Assembly: GCA_027576995.1 (NCBI GenBank)
Contig: JANBQC010000132.1
Span: 1-54,814 of the forward strand
DNA: 54,814 nt
Reading direction: 5' to 3'
Origin: Dimargaris cristalligena
Taxonomy: Eukaryota; Kickxellomycota; Dimargaritomycetes; Dimargaritales; Dimargaritaceae
Made by a program: the position numbers and the translations under genes. Under the pieces are notes generated by a model. That model saw only the letters and a list, made by a program, of their open reading frames with translations, had not been told where the DNA came from and searched no databases. This document shows, one piece after another, positions 25,914 to 38,632 of the stretch (its first letter is position 1; the number at the start of each line of letters is the position of its first letter).

Positions 25914-28034
25914 ATGGCCAAAGGATTACGCTACTACGAGATTCTCGATGTGTCCCAGCAGGCCTCTGCTGAAGAAATCAAGAAGGCCTACCGGAAGGCC
26001 TCGCTGCGCTGGCACCCCGATAAGAATATGACCAATAAGGATGTTGCCGAAGAAAAATTCAAACTAGTTTCCGAAGCCTACCAGGTGTTGAAGGACGGTG
26101 AGTACTTGGTATTTTCTTTTAAGTCCCAGTCAACCCACCGTTGAATATCGACTCGTTATTGTAGCCCCGTCTATTTACACCAATTCACCATTGTAATTTT
26201 TATAATCCATGTCACGCTCCATCACCTCCCCTAATAGAAAAATCCCGGATAATCTACGACAAACACGGCGAAGCCGGGTTACGGGCGAGTGGCAATCCTA
26301 ACGGCGGCCCCAGCGGTCCAAGTGGACCAGGCGGGCCTCCATACGCACACGGTAGCCCATTTGTATTCCGCAGTGCAGAGGATATTTTCCAGGAAATATT
26401 CGGACATGACGATCCTTTTCGGACCTTCATGGATATGCCAAGTGGAAACCCCATGTTTGCCGGCCCTAGCTCCGGGTTTCCCTCCGTATTCGGCAGTGGC
26501 TTCCCATTTGCATTCGGTTCACCCTTCGGGGGACGCGGCCCGCCCTACGGCATTGGTCATGCCGGTCCCCATGAAGGTAATCGAGGTGGCCCCACTATGC
26601 GCAAGGGTTCGGGGCCTTGGGCCGACCCATCGTTCCAATCGGGCCCGTTCCCTTCAATGTTTGACTCGAGTTTTTCGGGCTCGTTCGGGGGCCACCCTCC
26701 GTCGCCGACCACTTCCCACCATGCTCCGCCCAATTCTCCCCCCACTGATCACCAGCCTTCATTTGCGCGCCGAATGCCGTCCGTACGAACCACTCGCCGC
26801 GTGGTGAATGGTGAGGTGATTTCGCAAACGGAAACCACCGACCAGGATGGTAATGTGACCGTGGAAGAAGTCATCAATGGACGTTCGCGGGTTTACCGTA
26901 ATGGACAGCTTGTGTCCGACTCGACCGGCAATGGTAGTTCCCGGACACCTCTGGGGACATCCTCGGGTCAACGGCGCCCATCCAATCCTTCGTCGCCTCG
27001 CCACCAGTCCCGGGGTTACTCGCACTACCCACCCCCTGGTCCTTCATCGTACCCCAACGCAGGCTCTTCGGATCATATGCCGAACGGATATCGCGGTAAG
27101 TCAAACTCTATTTGGTGAAGCTCTTCATGATCACCAACCCCGGGTTGGAAATAGACAGGGAGGGTTATGTCAGAATATCCCGTATATAGTGATGTATCAC
27201 GCAGCGTCTTCGCTAACTTACCAACTCGTGTCTTTTTCATCACCATCATTTCATCCGCCGGCTCAGGTCACGGTGGCCCAGCCAATCCCCCGCCCCACTA
27301 CAATTCTTACCGCACCAGTCCGTACGGATCAGCAGGTATGCCATCCGGCTAGTCATGTCATGTTATCAGGATTTATTCATGTTAACGTACTTATCACCAT
27401 GTGGGTGGTGGTATGCGTTCCGTTTCGTTTAGAGTTCTGTCGTCTGTATGTGTGCCCTCTTCTTTCTCCAATTCAAATCTCGCCAAACCTTGATCACGTT
27501 TCTGTATCGCCGGCCACTCTGATCATCCCGACTACTGCTTGAAACCAACCCTACCACCCCATGGATGTTTGACCTGCCATTCCCCTCCCCCTCATCCTCT
27601 CTTCTCCCCCACGTCCCTAGGTGAATATTGACTGATTGTCTCTCCCATCATCCCCCTCCCCTGCTCCCATCACCCATGATTCGTGCTACGTTCAACAGGA
27701 GCTCCATTCCCACCTGGTGGGTATGGGGTGCCTCCACCCATTCCTCTTCCTCTCCCCGTACCGGGTTATCCCAACTACTATCACTTTAATCCCTACGGTA
27801 AATATTACCCCATCCACCTGCTTCCGTTTTATTCAATATTTAATTATTATTTGGTGGTATTGCGGCTACCTTGGACTGGATTACGCATTATGTCCATGTG
27901 TGTCCTCCTGATATCTCGCCTTCGCTATACACATCCCGTTTATTAACTCGAAAGATGTTACCGTTGCCTTTATTTGATTTCTAGGCCGATGGCGTACCCA
28001 TTACACTCACCGACACCGTTATCCACCGTATTAG
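25914..28034 (+). CDS. Type B J-domain co-chaperone (DNAJB6/DNAJB2-like)
   Basis: Hsp40 partner that stimulates the ATPase of an Hsp70, here probably cytosolic or nuclear. Exons 25914-26097, 26238-27095, 27267-27335, 27699-27797 and 27985-28034 all join at phase 1 to about 419 residues. The J domain occupies residues 5-70, with YYEILDV, the HPD tripeptide at 34-36 and [12 protein letters not shown]. It is followed by a Gly/Phe/Pro-rich region ([15 protein letters not shown]), a Ser-rich stretch, and a short beta-type segment, [20 protein letters not shown], that matches the C-terminal signature region of DNAJB6/DNAJB2-type proteins. There is no zinc-finger region and no DnaJ C-terminal double beta-barrel, so it is not type A. 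The tail is rich in Pro, Tyr, His and Gly; its three small exons rest on phase-consistent splice sites rather than on homology. Start is the ATG in GCCATGG. Confidence 0.88.
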
Positions 28035-29188
28035 TAGCCCCAGTGGACTTCCCTACAGAATCGGCGCGCACCCATCCTATTTTTTATTATTCTATTTTTC
28101 AGGCCTTATGCTAGCTAGGCCACGGTAACGTTTTCCTGTACCATCGTGCTGTAATCGCCATTCTATCATCCAAACCCCATTTCAACTTAACACCACCGGC
28201 AAGGCGTGTCCCTTGCCTATTCATTCTGTGCGGCATTTATTTTTATTGGTTTCTCGTTTTTTCTTACCCCCGATCACCCTCTGCTTACCTTCTCTTCTCA
28301 AGTTCACGCCATGGCTATTTCCCAATTGCCCCTGTCCTTTACTGCCGACCCTAATTATTTCTCATTTATTTGCCTCCAACAGCCGTATACCCCCCATCTT
28401 GGGGTATATTTCGCTCGTTCATTTCGTCCCTCTTAACCGCTCTCTTCCGATTGCTCCACTTCACCAATCTGCTTCGGTTCCATCCAGTTGCCAGATAAAA
28501 GAGAGGGGATCGTTTATCTTTAAGCATTTGTCATTTTACTTCCAAGTTTACATATTCGCGCATTTGTTTAATTGTTCTTTGGGGGGAACCTCGATGGAAT
28601 TTGTTGGGAATCTAATAGGTGATTTTCCCAACCTTTCTTGCCTCCTTCTCCCCGTGTTTTTTATCCGTATACATAGTCAATTATATACATATATACATAT
28701 CCGCACCCGCTGCCTTCTTATTTGTTTCATTTTGCTAAGTGGTTGATTTGGTATCGCTTGAGATAATTAATATATTATCCGAATCCCTCAAGAGTGATGT
28801 CGTTTGTATATGGTTGAGGATTGGGTCCTCGTAACTGTAAGAGTATGGAGTTGCTTGGTGTCCCAAGTCAATAGGGTATGGCTATAGAGAGTATAGCATA
28901 TGTCGCTTGATTCCTTGAGTTTTAGCGAGGGCTGGATTGCCATCGATCGAAATAATCAAGAGCCGCACCGTAGACTGACCGATCAACTCCAATTGATTCC
29001 TGACCTACTGTAGTTCGGAGTATAGTATTCGTTAGAAATAATCATATGCTTAACATGTCTATTATTCCTTAATCAACCCGGACATGCTCACCAATGGGAT
29101 ACTTCAGAATGTTGGCAATCAATCATTTATTTAGAAATTAGTATCCGCGTGTTTCTCTTTGGAATGAGGGCGGTGTCCCTTCCCCTTA
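28035..29188. other. Convergent 3' intergenic region between the J-protein gene and DCP1
   Basis: Pyrimidine-rich to about 28700, then AT-rich. A 177-codon open stretch (28213-28746) is low-complexity Leu/Pro/Phe from CT-rich DNA with no motif; I read it as non-coding flank of two converging genes. Confidence 0.5.
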
Positions 29189-31349
29189 TTATCCTTTGCG
29201 GAACAGATCCAGAAGCTCTTTTTTAGCAGCAGGGCTGTCCGGGTTATTGGGCCGTCTTAATATCATGGTGGGCTGGAACGGTAACGAAGCTTCCGAGGGT
29301 GGATGGAAAGGGGGCAGGGGAATGGCAGCGAATGGGGGCGGAGGGGGTAGAGGGAGAGGTGGAAGGTGGGGGTGGNNNNNNNNNNGGGGCGGCGGCGCGG
29401 CGGGCGCGGGGGCGGGCGGGGGGCCCGGGCGGGCGGCCGCGGGGCGGGGGGCGCGGGCGGCCGGGCGGGGCCCCCGGCCCCGGATGGGGGTGGAAGTGAG
29501 GGGGCATGTGGAACGGTAGTGGGGGAAGGTGGGGCGGCATCGGAGGTGGAATATGAGGGAACATAGGGGGGAACATGCCCATACCCATACCCATATTCAT
29601 GTTCATATTTATAGCCATAGGGTCAGGAGGTCCTCCCTCTCCCATAATAGTAGGGGGGAACCCGCCGTGTCCGTTGGGATACTGCTCATCACCCGATGGG
29701 GCATTATTGGGAGGCCTTCCGTTAAGGTCGGTCGGATGGCCATTATTACTCCGGATACCGGCTGTATCGACCCCGGTCCTGGTTGGGTCGTGGTGGCGGG
29801 TCTCTGGATCATGGTCGCTGTCATGGTGAGTGGTGGTCGTGGAATCCGCGGCAGTGCCCGGTTTTTGATTACGAACCCAGGCACGCTCCAGCATAGCGGA
29901 TAACAGGTTGGTGGTAGGGGGAGGGGAGGAGGTCGAAGGTGCCTCATCAACCTTAGCAGTATAATCACCATCACCAACATTAACATCTTCTTTATCGTCG
30001 CTCCCACTACTAGCATGTTCGCCTTCAGTTCCTTGCGAATTCTCGCTACCCGGGCTAGCTGATTTCGGTTCCGCCGGAAGAGAGGGGGACGTCGGGCGTC
30101 GGTCGGTGGTTGGGGCCGGCCGGGAGCGTGTTGAACGGCCACCACTGGACCGGGAGTGCGACTGTGAATGGGAAGAGGTCGGCGGGGAACGCGTACGAGA
30201 CTGATCGGGACGGGGGCGACGCCGATCGACGGATAAACGGGGCTGCGAAGAACGACGTGAGAGTAGTTCGGCGGATGATGCCAAGGGAGAACCGGAGAGT
30301 AAGTCGGTGATACTTCCACTTCCTCCTTCTCCTTCCACGGGGCGCTGGGTTTTGATGGGACTACCCGGGGATTGGAGTTGACGGTAGTAATGGCCGGTGG
30401 GCGACGAGGGTTGGTTCGATGGTTGACGTTGTTGGGGTTGGTAGTGCACTTGGGACTTCTGGTCCCGGTGATGGCGGTGTCTCTGCTCTTGTTGCTCCAA
30501 TTGTTGTTGTTGCTGTCGCGGTTGTCGCGAGTGGGCATAGGCGGGGGACTGATTATACGCGGAGAGAACCGGGGAAGGGGGTACCAAGCCTAGTGTACGA
30601 AGCCGTTCCATTTCCCGACCGATGCGCTCACGGTCGGTCGTTTGGTAAATCCAAATGGCGTGGATATTCTTATCCCTTACCTGGTCGGTAAGTAGGCCGC
30701 TGGCCGTCACTGGGGTAGTGGTAGTAGTAGTGGCGGTGTTGGTGGTAGTGTTGGCAGGGGTCGTCGTTTTGGGAGTCTTTGGTTTCGAAGTGGGTGGTTG
30801 TTGGGAAGCCTGGGTGGATTTCTTGACGGGCCGAATCTGACCATCGCTGGTGAACTCAAACTCTTCGTACTGGTCGGAATCGCTGCCATCATCATTATCC
30901 TGGCTATCATCACCATCACCATCATCTTCTTCTTCACTTGGACTTGATCCACCGGTCCCTTCTACCCGGGCGGCCGGGCCCCCCACCACGGCCTCCTCCT
31001 GTTGGTGGGAGGGGTCCGTTTCCCGAAAGATGATGTATTCCGAAGTGGACTGGACCTCCATCGTAGGTTGCAAAAAGACGAAGAAATTATCCAATGCCAG
31101 CCGATTCATCACCACGAACCCGTAGTACGGCGGGGTGTTGCGTTGGAACAGGAATAACGTGCCTTCGACCCCTTTTTTGGCCCACCCGCCCTGGCCCTGG
31201 TTGGCGTGGAGGTCGAAATAGTAGATGACGACATGGCTGGACTGGTCCAACAGACGGACGATGGACCGGTCGTGGCGTTGGAGCACACTGAGATTGACGG
31301 CGGTTTTAGTCTGCCGTAGACTGGGGGAATTCCGGGAGTTCATGGGCAT
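29189..31349 (-). CDS. DCP1: mRNA-decapping enzyme subunit DCP1 (interrupted by an assembly gap)
   Basis: Activator of the Dcp2 decapping enzyme in cytoplasmic mRNA decay. The N-terminal EVH1-like domain is clear: LSVLQRHDRSIVRLLDQSSH, VVIYYFDLH, the conserved Trp region GWAKKGVEGTLFLFQRNTPP, and FVVMNRLALDNF. The Dcp1 motif HAIWIYQTTDRERIGREMERL follows an acidic insert. The rest is a long Ser/Pro/Gln-rich region and a Met/Pro/His-rich tail. No introns are needed. The frame enters an all-G/C tract and 10 N at 29376-29385. Continuing the same frame gives an unlike tail, whereas another frame after the gap gives a Pro-rich stretch in the same style and ends NNPDSPAAKKELLDLFRKG with a stop at 29189. 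I take that as the true C-terminus, so the gap or the G/C tract has a wrong length. It is longer than most fungal Dcp1 because of the low-complexity tail. Confidence 0.92.
29376..29385. other. Assembly gap (10 N)
   Basis: Ten N inside the DCP1 gene. The reading frame differs on the two sides, so the true length is unknown. Confidence 0.99.
29386..29483. other. 98-nt tract of only G and C beside the gap
   Basis: No A or T for 98 nt, starting exactly at the end of the N run, in a window of otherwise mixed composition. On the minus strand it encodes only Pro, Arg, Gly and Ala. The sharp edge at the gap suggests a sequencing or consensus error of a Pro-rich coding repeat rather than native sequence. 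Confidence 0.85.
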
Positions 31350-32891
31350 GGGATGAAGAGAGAATGCGGACGCGGATTTTTATCTATCTAACTTATCTAT
31401 ATATAGAGAGAGAGATATATGGATGTCGGTAGGGGGTAGTAAGTATAGTAGGTAGGTAGGTAATGGGCAATGGCTGACGAGAGAGGATACTACCTAGTTG
31501 ATTAAGGGATGCTGAGGTATACGAAGCGAAAGGTCACTTAGAGAAGGTGAAAGCTGGGGGAGAAAGACTAGTCGAGTCGCAGATGATGCGATGAGTGGGA
31601 GAGGGGGAGACTGCCTGTCTAGCAGTTGGACGCTAGTTTGGTCTGGGGGTGGTTGGGTTGGGGAAATATCAGTGAAAGAAGAGAGGAGGTAGGTAGGTAG
31701 GTGGTTGTGCGCTGAATAGAGAGAGATATAAAACTAAGAGTGGCGGGGTGTGCGTATTTCTTTGGTGTATATGTGGGAGACGAGAGAATGTGAGGTTGTC
31801 TCTATGTATACTATACATATGTGGAATGGCTAATATTCATGTGGGGTTGGTAGAGGTGTATTGTGTGAGAGGGACGAGAAGGAGGGGCGTTTCAGACTAT
31901 AGTATAGGGCGCGCGCACGCGCTTTTATCCAAAATAGACGACGGCAGGTTAAAAATGGTAAAATGTCGCGCCCTTTCTATATATCTCCCCCTCCCTCGCC
32001 TATACGATCGCGCTGTACTAAATCTATAGATGCAATGGGTGCTATTTAGATACTATGCCGCCCCATGATATATCGGCGGTGGTGCATTCCTTCCTCACGC
32101 GTAATTCATTCGAATTTGGGTGGGGGGTGCTTTCGGGTCAATTACATGATTGCCAATATTCGCGTCTCTATGTATTTACTTCAATCTCGAGTTGAGGCAC
32201 CGGTTCTATAGTGTGTAGAGAGAGAGAGAGAGTCTCATCCACCTTGCAAATCGGAATGAACACCGTATTATACATATCCTAACCTAAAAACCTAAAGCCC
32301 CGGGCATATTCAATTAGAGCAATATAATATAGTATCGTAAACCGCTAAAAATCTAAATATTCTCGAACCAATCTCTCTTATCTCCCAATCCCAATGATTC
32401 CAATCAGCTTAATTCTGCTAAAATCCGCCTATGGCGCAGTTCAATTCACTAACTAGCAGGATAAATACATGCCCTAACCACACCTACCTTATCCAGGGTA
32501 GAGAATTATCGACATAGCAAGGCCTATGCCATATTCCTTGGTAAAAACTAAGAAGAATTGACGACTGAATACTAGAACAATACATTTCTTTCCATCCACA
32601 TCCAGCTAGTGGGTTGGCATTGTGGTTTGGATTGTTCGACTGAGTGGGCATGTGATATCCCCCCCCCATTCCCTCACCGCACGTATTGCTATAAAAAATG
32701 TACATCTATTGGTAATTATTTAAGGTAAATGGAAACTATAACAACTAGGAAAGGGCCATATAGATGGGCGCCTTTTCGAAGTAGTAAATATAAAAAGGCG
32801 GATAATAAAGAGAATCGGGTATAATAGTCTAATTAAACAAATGAGCCTATATACCCACGTTCTTAATTTCAACTCCCAACGGCATTTCCCT
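31350..32891. other. Intergenic: DCP1 upstream and mutase 3' flank
   Basis: GA-rich and GGTA-rich near 31400-31750 (5' side of DCP1), then AT-rich. A (GA)n run lies near 32217-32232. No coding signal. Confidence 0.5.
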
Positions 32892-35840
32892 TTAAGCGGT
32901 AGTTCCCGACGCCGGGGTGGTGGTGGTGGTGGTGGAGTCCGCCTCCTTCAGCTGCTGGTCGATTTTCTCAATGACTTCCTGGGCCGCCAACGGAATCTTG
33001 GTGCCGGGACCAAAAATAGCCGCGACTCCCGCATCCCGCAGGAATTGGTAGTCCTGTTGCGGAATGACCCCGCCGCAGATGACCAATTTCCGCGCAGCCC
33101 CCACCGTAGCTTTTGGTCCAACGCCGAGCTTCTCGAGTTCAGCGATTAATTGGGGGACCAATGTCTTATGGCCCGCGGCCTGGGATGATACGCCCACGGC
33201 GTGGACATCCGCATCAATGGCCTGCTGGGCCACTTCGGCGGGCGTTTGGAACAACGGGCCAACGTCCACATCGAAGCCCAAATCGGCAAACCCGGAAGCA
33301 ATAACCTTGGCGCCGCGGTCATGACCATCCTGGCCCATTTTGGCGACCAGCAGACGGGGTCGGCGACCGTGGGCCGCCTGGAATCGGTCCACGGCGTCGA
33401 GGGTGTTTTGCACATCATCAGTATCCGATCCGTATTCGGACTTGTACGCCCCACTAACCACGCGAGTGGTCGGTTCGTGGCGACCCCAGACCTTTTCCAG
33501 GGCGTAGGTGATTTCACCGACCGTACAACGGGCCCGTGCCGCGTCAACCGCCAGGGCCAAAAGGTTACCCTCCCCGGTACGCGCCGATTCGGTCAGGGCT
33601 TCCAAAGTGGCCTGGGCTTTCGTTTCGTCGCGGGCGGCCTTCATCTTCGCAATACGGTCGATTTGGGATTTACGGACGGAGGTATTGTCAATGGCCAAGA
33701 CATCAATGTCGTCTTCCTTTTCCAGGCGGTACTTGTTCACCCCCACGATGGTTTCCTTGCCCGAATCAATCCGGGCCTGGCGTTTGGCTGCACTCTCCTC
33801 AATCTTGAGTTTGGGCATTCCCGAGTCCACCGCCTTGGCCATACCACCCATCGACTCGACTTCCTCCACTAGGGCCCGTGCAGCGTCGTACATTTGGTTG
33901 GTGAGCGACTCCATCATATAGGAACCGCCCCACGGGTCAGCCACTTTGGGAATCATTGCCTCTTCCTGAAGGATAAGCTGAGTGTTGCGGGCAATACGGG
34001 CGCTGAATTCAGTAGGCAGACCAATGGCCTCGTCGAATGCGTTGGTGTGCAAGGACTGGGTACCGCCCAGGGTGGCAGCCATGGCCTCAATGGTAGTACG
34101 GATCACGTTGTTGTAGGGGTCCTGTTCGGTGAGTGACCAGCCGGACGTTTGACAGTGGGTGCGCAGCAGCAAGGACTTGGTGTTCTTGGGCTGGAATTTC
34201 TCCTTGACCAGATGGGCCCAGAGCCGGCGGGCGGCCCGCATCTTGGCAATTTCCATGTAGAAATTCATACCAATGGCCCAGAAGAACGAGAGTCGGGGGG
34301 CGAATTGGTCCACGGTCATACCCGCCCGGATGCCTGTTCGGATATACTCCAAACCGTCGGCCAGTGTGAAGGCCATTTCGAGCACGTTATCGGCGCCGGC
34401 TTCCTGCATGTGATAGCCCGAGATCGAAATGGAGTTGTATTTGGGCATGTGGGAGGCCGTGAAGGAGAAGATATCACCGATGATTTTCATGGAGTGTTTA
34501 GGCGGGTAGATGAAGGTGTTACGCACCATAAATTCCTTGAGAATGTCATTCTGGATGGTACCCGACAGCTCCTCGAGTTTAGCGCCTTGTTCCTCGCCGG
34601 CGACGATGTAGTTGGCCAGGACGGGGAGTACTGCACCGTTCATGGTCATGGAGACGGACATTTTCTTGAGGGGGATGCCGTCGAAAAGAATCTTCATGTC
34701 TTCGACACTGTCAATGGCCACACCAGCCATACCCACGTCACCCACCACGCGTGGATGGTCGGAGTCATAACCACGGTGCGTGGCCAGATCAAAGGCCACG
34801 CTCAAGCCCTGTTGTCCGGCGGCCAAATTCTTGCGGTAAAAGCGATTGCTTTCCTCCACCGTACTGAACCCGGCGTACTGGGGATTCGGGAGGTTTCATA
34901 GATACGGGTGACAATAATAGTAGGTACATCAGGGGGGGTTTTTTCTTTTAAAAAAAAATGGGAAGGTCATGCAGTATCGGGTGGGGTGTATGCCACTACG
35001 ACTGAGTTCTTACGACTCCGTTGGTTCAGTTTAGTTTCAGTAAGTAATTTAGCTAGCCCTTACCTGTCGAATAGTCCAGGGGCGAGCGGTGTACATGGTA
35101 GCGTACGGACCCCGGGTGAACGGAAACTTGCCGGGAAACTCTTCCTCAATCTGGGCGGTATCGCGCTTGGAATAGACGGGTTTGACATTGATTCCCTACA
35201 CGAAAGTCCGCAGGACAGGATGCACAATTTAGGTGGGCGAAAGAAGAGGAGGATTGTGCATAGAGCATACAATAATGTTTGATTAGCGGGGAAATAGCCG
35301 TGGTAGAGTATTTAGAGTGAGATTGTATTTGTCGGTCTATAGCCTTGACTAGGAGGGATATTAGTAATTCTCATCAAAGGCGGCATACGTCTGAGAGCGT
35401 TATCGACGACCAAGTGTATGGGCATGTATTGCATACGGAAATAAAAACCTACCTCAGCGGTTCGCCAGGTCAGGGTGTCGGCGGGGTCCTTGCCTTTGAT
35501 CTCCTTCTGGGCCATGGCTTCCCACTCGGAGGCCAATGGGAGTTCCTTAGACGTGGAGCTGTAGCGGCAAGGCGACTAGTAGTGGGCATATAGTGATCGT
35601 ATGGTATGATTATATATATAAGTAAGGTTGAGTATATGTATTGGATTCATTAATGCATAATGAGAAGATATAGGACTCCGATATATGAGTAAGATAGACG
35701 GTTCGGCTATATTAAGCCGAGTTACCGTTGGGGGGGCGAGTAAAAGGAGGTGGCCCACTTACCGAAAGGAGTAGCGGGGCCAGACGAGCGGGGCGCTTGG
35801 GGTGGGCGTCAATCGCCCTCTTGAGCAGGTAACGTTGCAT
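32892..35840 (-). CDS. MUT: Methylmalonyl-CoA mutase, mitochondrial, adenosylcobalamin-dependent
   Basis: Interconverts (R)-methylmalonyl-CoA and succinyl-CoA at the end of propionate, odd-chain fatty acid and branched amino acid breakdown. Four exons on the minus strand, 35840-35763, 35575-35453, 35195-35064 and 34877-32892, all phase 0, give about 772 residues. The first exon ([20 protein letters not shown]) is a typical basic mitochondrial presequence. Signatures follow in order: [53 protein letters not shown], the substrate-barrel core ([25 protein letters not shown]), and the C-terminal cobalamin-binding domain with DGHDRG (His near residue 630 is the lower cobalt ligand) and [15 protein letters not shown]. 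The size and one-chain design match the eukaryotic homodimeric enzyme. The C-terminus ends in an unusual Thr-rich tail coded by a short GGT (plus-strand) repeat. All catalytic regions appear intact. Confidence 0.97.
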
Positions 35841-37041
35841 GGGGGTGAGTGAGTTGAACGGTGGGGGGAGGAGTGGAGCGGAGCAGCAGTGGAGTGGAGT
35901 GGAGTGACAGTGGTTTTCCCCCGTGAACGGAAAGCGCCTGGACTAGAGGGAGAAAGGGTACGGGGTTATAACCGGGAGAGGGGTAATAATAGTGGACCAA
36001 GAGGGTCGCTGGAGAAGGTGAGGAGAGGGATGGGCGGTGCGTCTAAATGTAGAAGGCCGAAGTGGGAGGTTGCTTTTGGTAACCTGACGGGGGATATAAA
36101 GGAAACGGAGGAGAATGGAGTTGGACAGGAAGAGAAAGGTGGCGAAGAGAGTAGAAGGGGACGGCGGTACATGTAAGGCGGTAGGGTAAAGAGGACTCTG
36201 AGTTCTTCTGTTACTTGCTCAGGTTATAGTGGTTATCTTGGGACTTCCCTTCTTTGGGAAATAATGGTCCAATTAACCAACCAGAGATAATGCAGCCAAG
36301 TGGCAAGGGGAGTCGTTGCCAGTCACACACTATCCAGGCTCTGGTCCATAGATTACCTCTCCCCTTCTCCCAGCTAATCATCTTCCCAGTCACGTTGCCC
36401 CCCGTCCAACCCTCTCTCTTTCAGCGCAACTGTTAAAGCATGAACGTGCGTATCAGCCAGAGAGGGGCGGGCATTTTTACTAAGAAAAAGGAGCCCTTGC
36501 TGGTATGTAATGTGGCACGCCCTAATTATTATATAGCCTAACCCGTCCTATCCCATTCACCGAATTGCCCCAAGCTAATACTACACATGCCGCATTCCTA
36601 TGGAGTCCCCAAAGTGGAGCACACTCTAGCAGCCTGGGGTGTCTGTGGTTACCAACCAATCTCAGCTCTTGCAAAGTTTATCAATAAATATATCGCCGAA
36701 AAGTCCGTAGATTAAAAGTGGGAAGAGCACAAACTATTGGTAAATGATAGTGATTGATGGTGATGATGATGCTAGTCGGGTCAGAAATAAACGAAATAGT
36801 AATAGAATGGTGGATATAATGCGCTCAAGGCAGTGGAAGTGGAGTAGGGACACAGTGGCCGGCGGTTGGGAAGACGACATGGCATAGAGTAGAAGAGGTT
36901 GTCTTTACAAAAAAAAAGGGAGACGGGAGGAACGATAATTAAAATTAATACCGATTTTAGTACACACAAACAAATATGAGCACGACGAATAAAATGGGAA
37001 GGGAAGGGTTATAGTCGATAATAATAGCTGCTCCATATTCC
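35841..37041. other. Intergenic region upstream of the mutase
   Basis: Purine-rich on the plus strand just above the mutase ATG, with GGAGTGGAGT repeats near 35880-35905, then AT-rich. A plus-strand ATG at about 36440 preceded by a CTTTCAG acceptor gives a short exon-like piece (MNVRISQRGAGIFTKKKEPLL before GTATGT), but no partner exon was found. I see no supported gene. Confidence 0.45.
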
Positions 37042-38595
37042 TCACGAAGAGGCGATGGCCTTGGTGATCGTGTCGAACATGTCTTGGGCCAAGGGTTTGG
37101 AAAGGACCTATAAATAAATGATCGGTGAATACGGTGGAATGGTACCCATATTAAAATACATTGTGGAATAGGTTAGAAGGTGATCAAAACATGGCTGGGC
37201 AAGATGAGAGGACGTCTGATCACATCCATTATATTTGGTTACAGTGGGCTGACGACACCTCATTCCAGATATATAGATATCAACCCCGGAGGGATATAAC
37301 CAACCAACCAAATGGGTGAAATTCAAGCCAGCTGTTTAAGGTTTTACATAATACATGTATGGGTGAATAAATATGAGAGTAGCTTTTAACCAGTAATATT
37401 GGCCTCATCCAATGGATTCTTCACTATACAGCCTGAATGAACTTCTCCCAAATTCTGCTTACCCTCAGGGCATAGTTTTGCACCCCACTCGTAGGATCCA
37501 CCGTCGACATCCGTAGGAACCGGTCCTGGGCCAGTTCACAGGACATGTGGGAGGTCACCTTCACATTGAGTACCACCTTGAACACCACGTCCGTCCGCAT
37601 GACCAGCCGGACCGACTTGGGATCGTCGTTCCGCTGGTTGACTTTGACAGTGCCCGTGCCCCGCTCCCGCCAGGTCATGCCATCGTCCATCGCGTACAGT
37701 TTGCATTTGGCCGAGCACAGGGTGGTTTCATCTTCCTCCCCGGTGGCCACCTCGACCGGGGTGAATCGCGGGTCTTTGAGTCCCGCGGTGGTGTCTTTTC
37801 CGAGGGACAACCCTCCGCTTTCGTCGTCACTGCCGTCACTGGGGCTCCCTTCCGCCCCCGAGTCCGCATCAGAACCTTCCTCATCAGTGTGTTCACTGTC
37901 ATCCGCCTCGGGCCGTGCCTTAGTGGCCCCCGCGGCCTTGCCCAGGGTTTTCCGGTCCGGGTTACCGAACATGGAGGGGGCGGTCGCGAAAATGCTCGGG
38001 CCGCTGGAGGAAGTGCTGGCGAGGGTCGCGAATGACGCGAAAGTGGAGCCTGAAAAGGCCGAGCCGAAGGTAGCCTGGGGCGCGGCACTGCCGAATGCAG
38101 GAGTGCTGCCCGGGTTGGCCAGCGCGGCGAACGGGGACGCGCTCATTTTACTGGAACCGAAACCCTACAGATGGGAGAGAGGGGAGGAGGGACAATGCAT
38201 ATACACAGGGGCGTTGGGGTAATTAGTGATGGGTGGGTGTGTATGATGCATATGTGGAAACGGGTAGGAAAGCTATGAGGGTAGCGTGCATTTAACCAGT
38301 ATGGGTCGCCTGATTTTGGTAATAAAGCCCAGAATTAGGCGACCCGCCTAAATAATGCCCTCCTCTCCCGTGGCTAATCAAAGGTCAGGGCAGGACAGGA
38401 CAGGGCAGGGCAAAAGGCCTTAACATTTAAGCATACCGTGGGTAGGGGGATGGCCGCCGCTGCTGGTTCAGTCTTTGTTTCATCAATGTGGAGGGTAGAG
38501 GCCTTGGTCGCTAGGGAGGTGCTCTGTGGACAACCGGTGGATGTTAAGGGGATTTCAGTGGGTTTGGGGGAAGGACAAGAAGGCCCCTGGGCATT

Positions 38596-38632
<37 letters not shown>

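Noticed and set aside
28213..28746. 177-codon plus-strand ORF
   Set aside because: Low-complexity Leu/Pro/Phe/Ser from pyrimidine-rich DNA at the 3' side of the J-protein gene. Hydrophobic content follows base composition and no domain is visible.
33201..34901. Plus-strand ORFs of 137 to 250 codons
   Set aside because: Antisense to the methylmalonyl-CoA mutase main exon.
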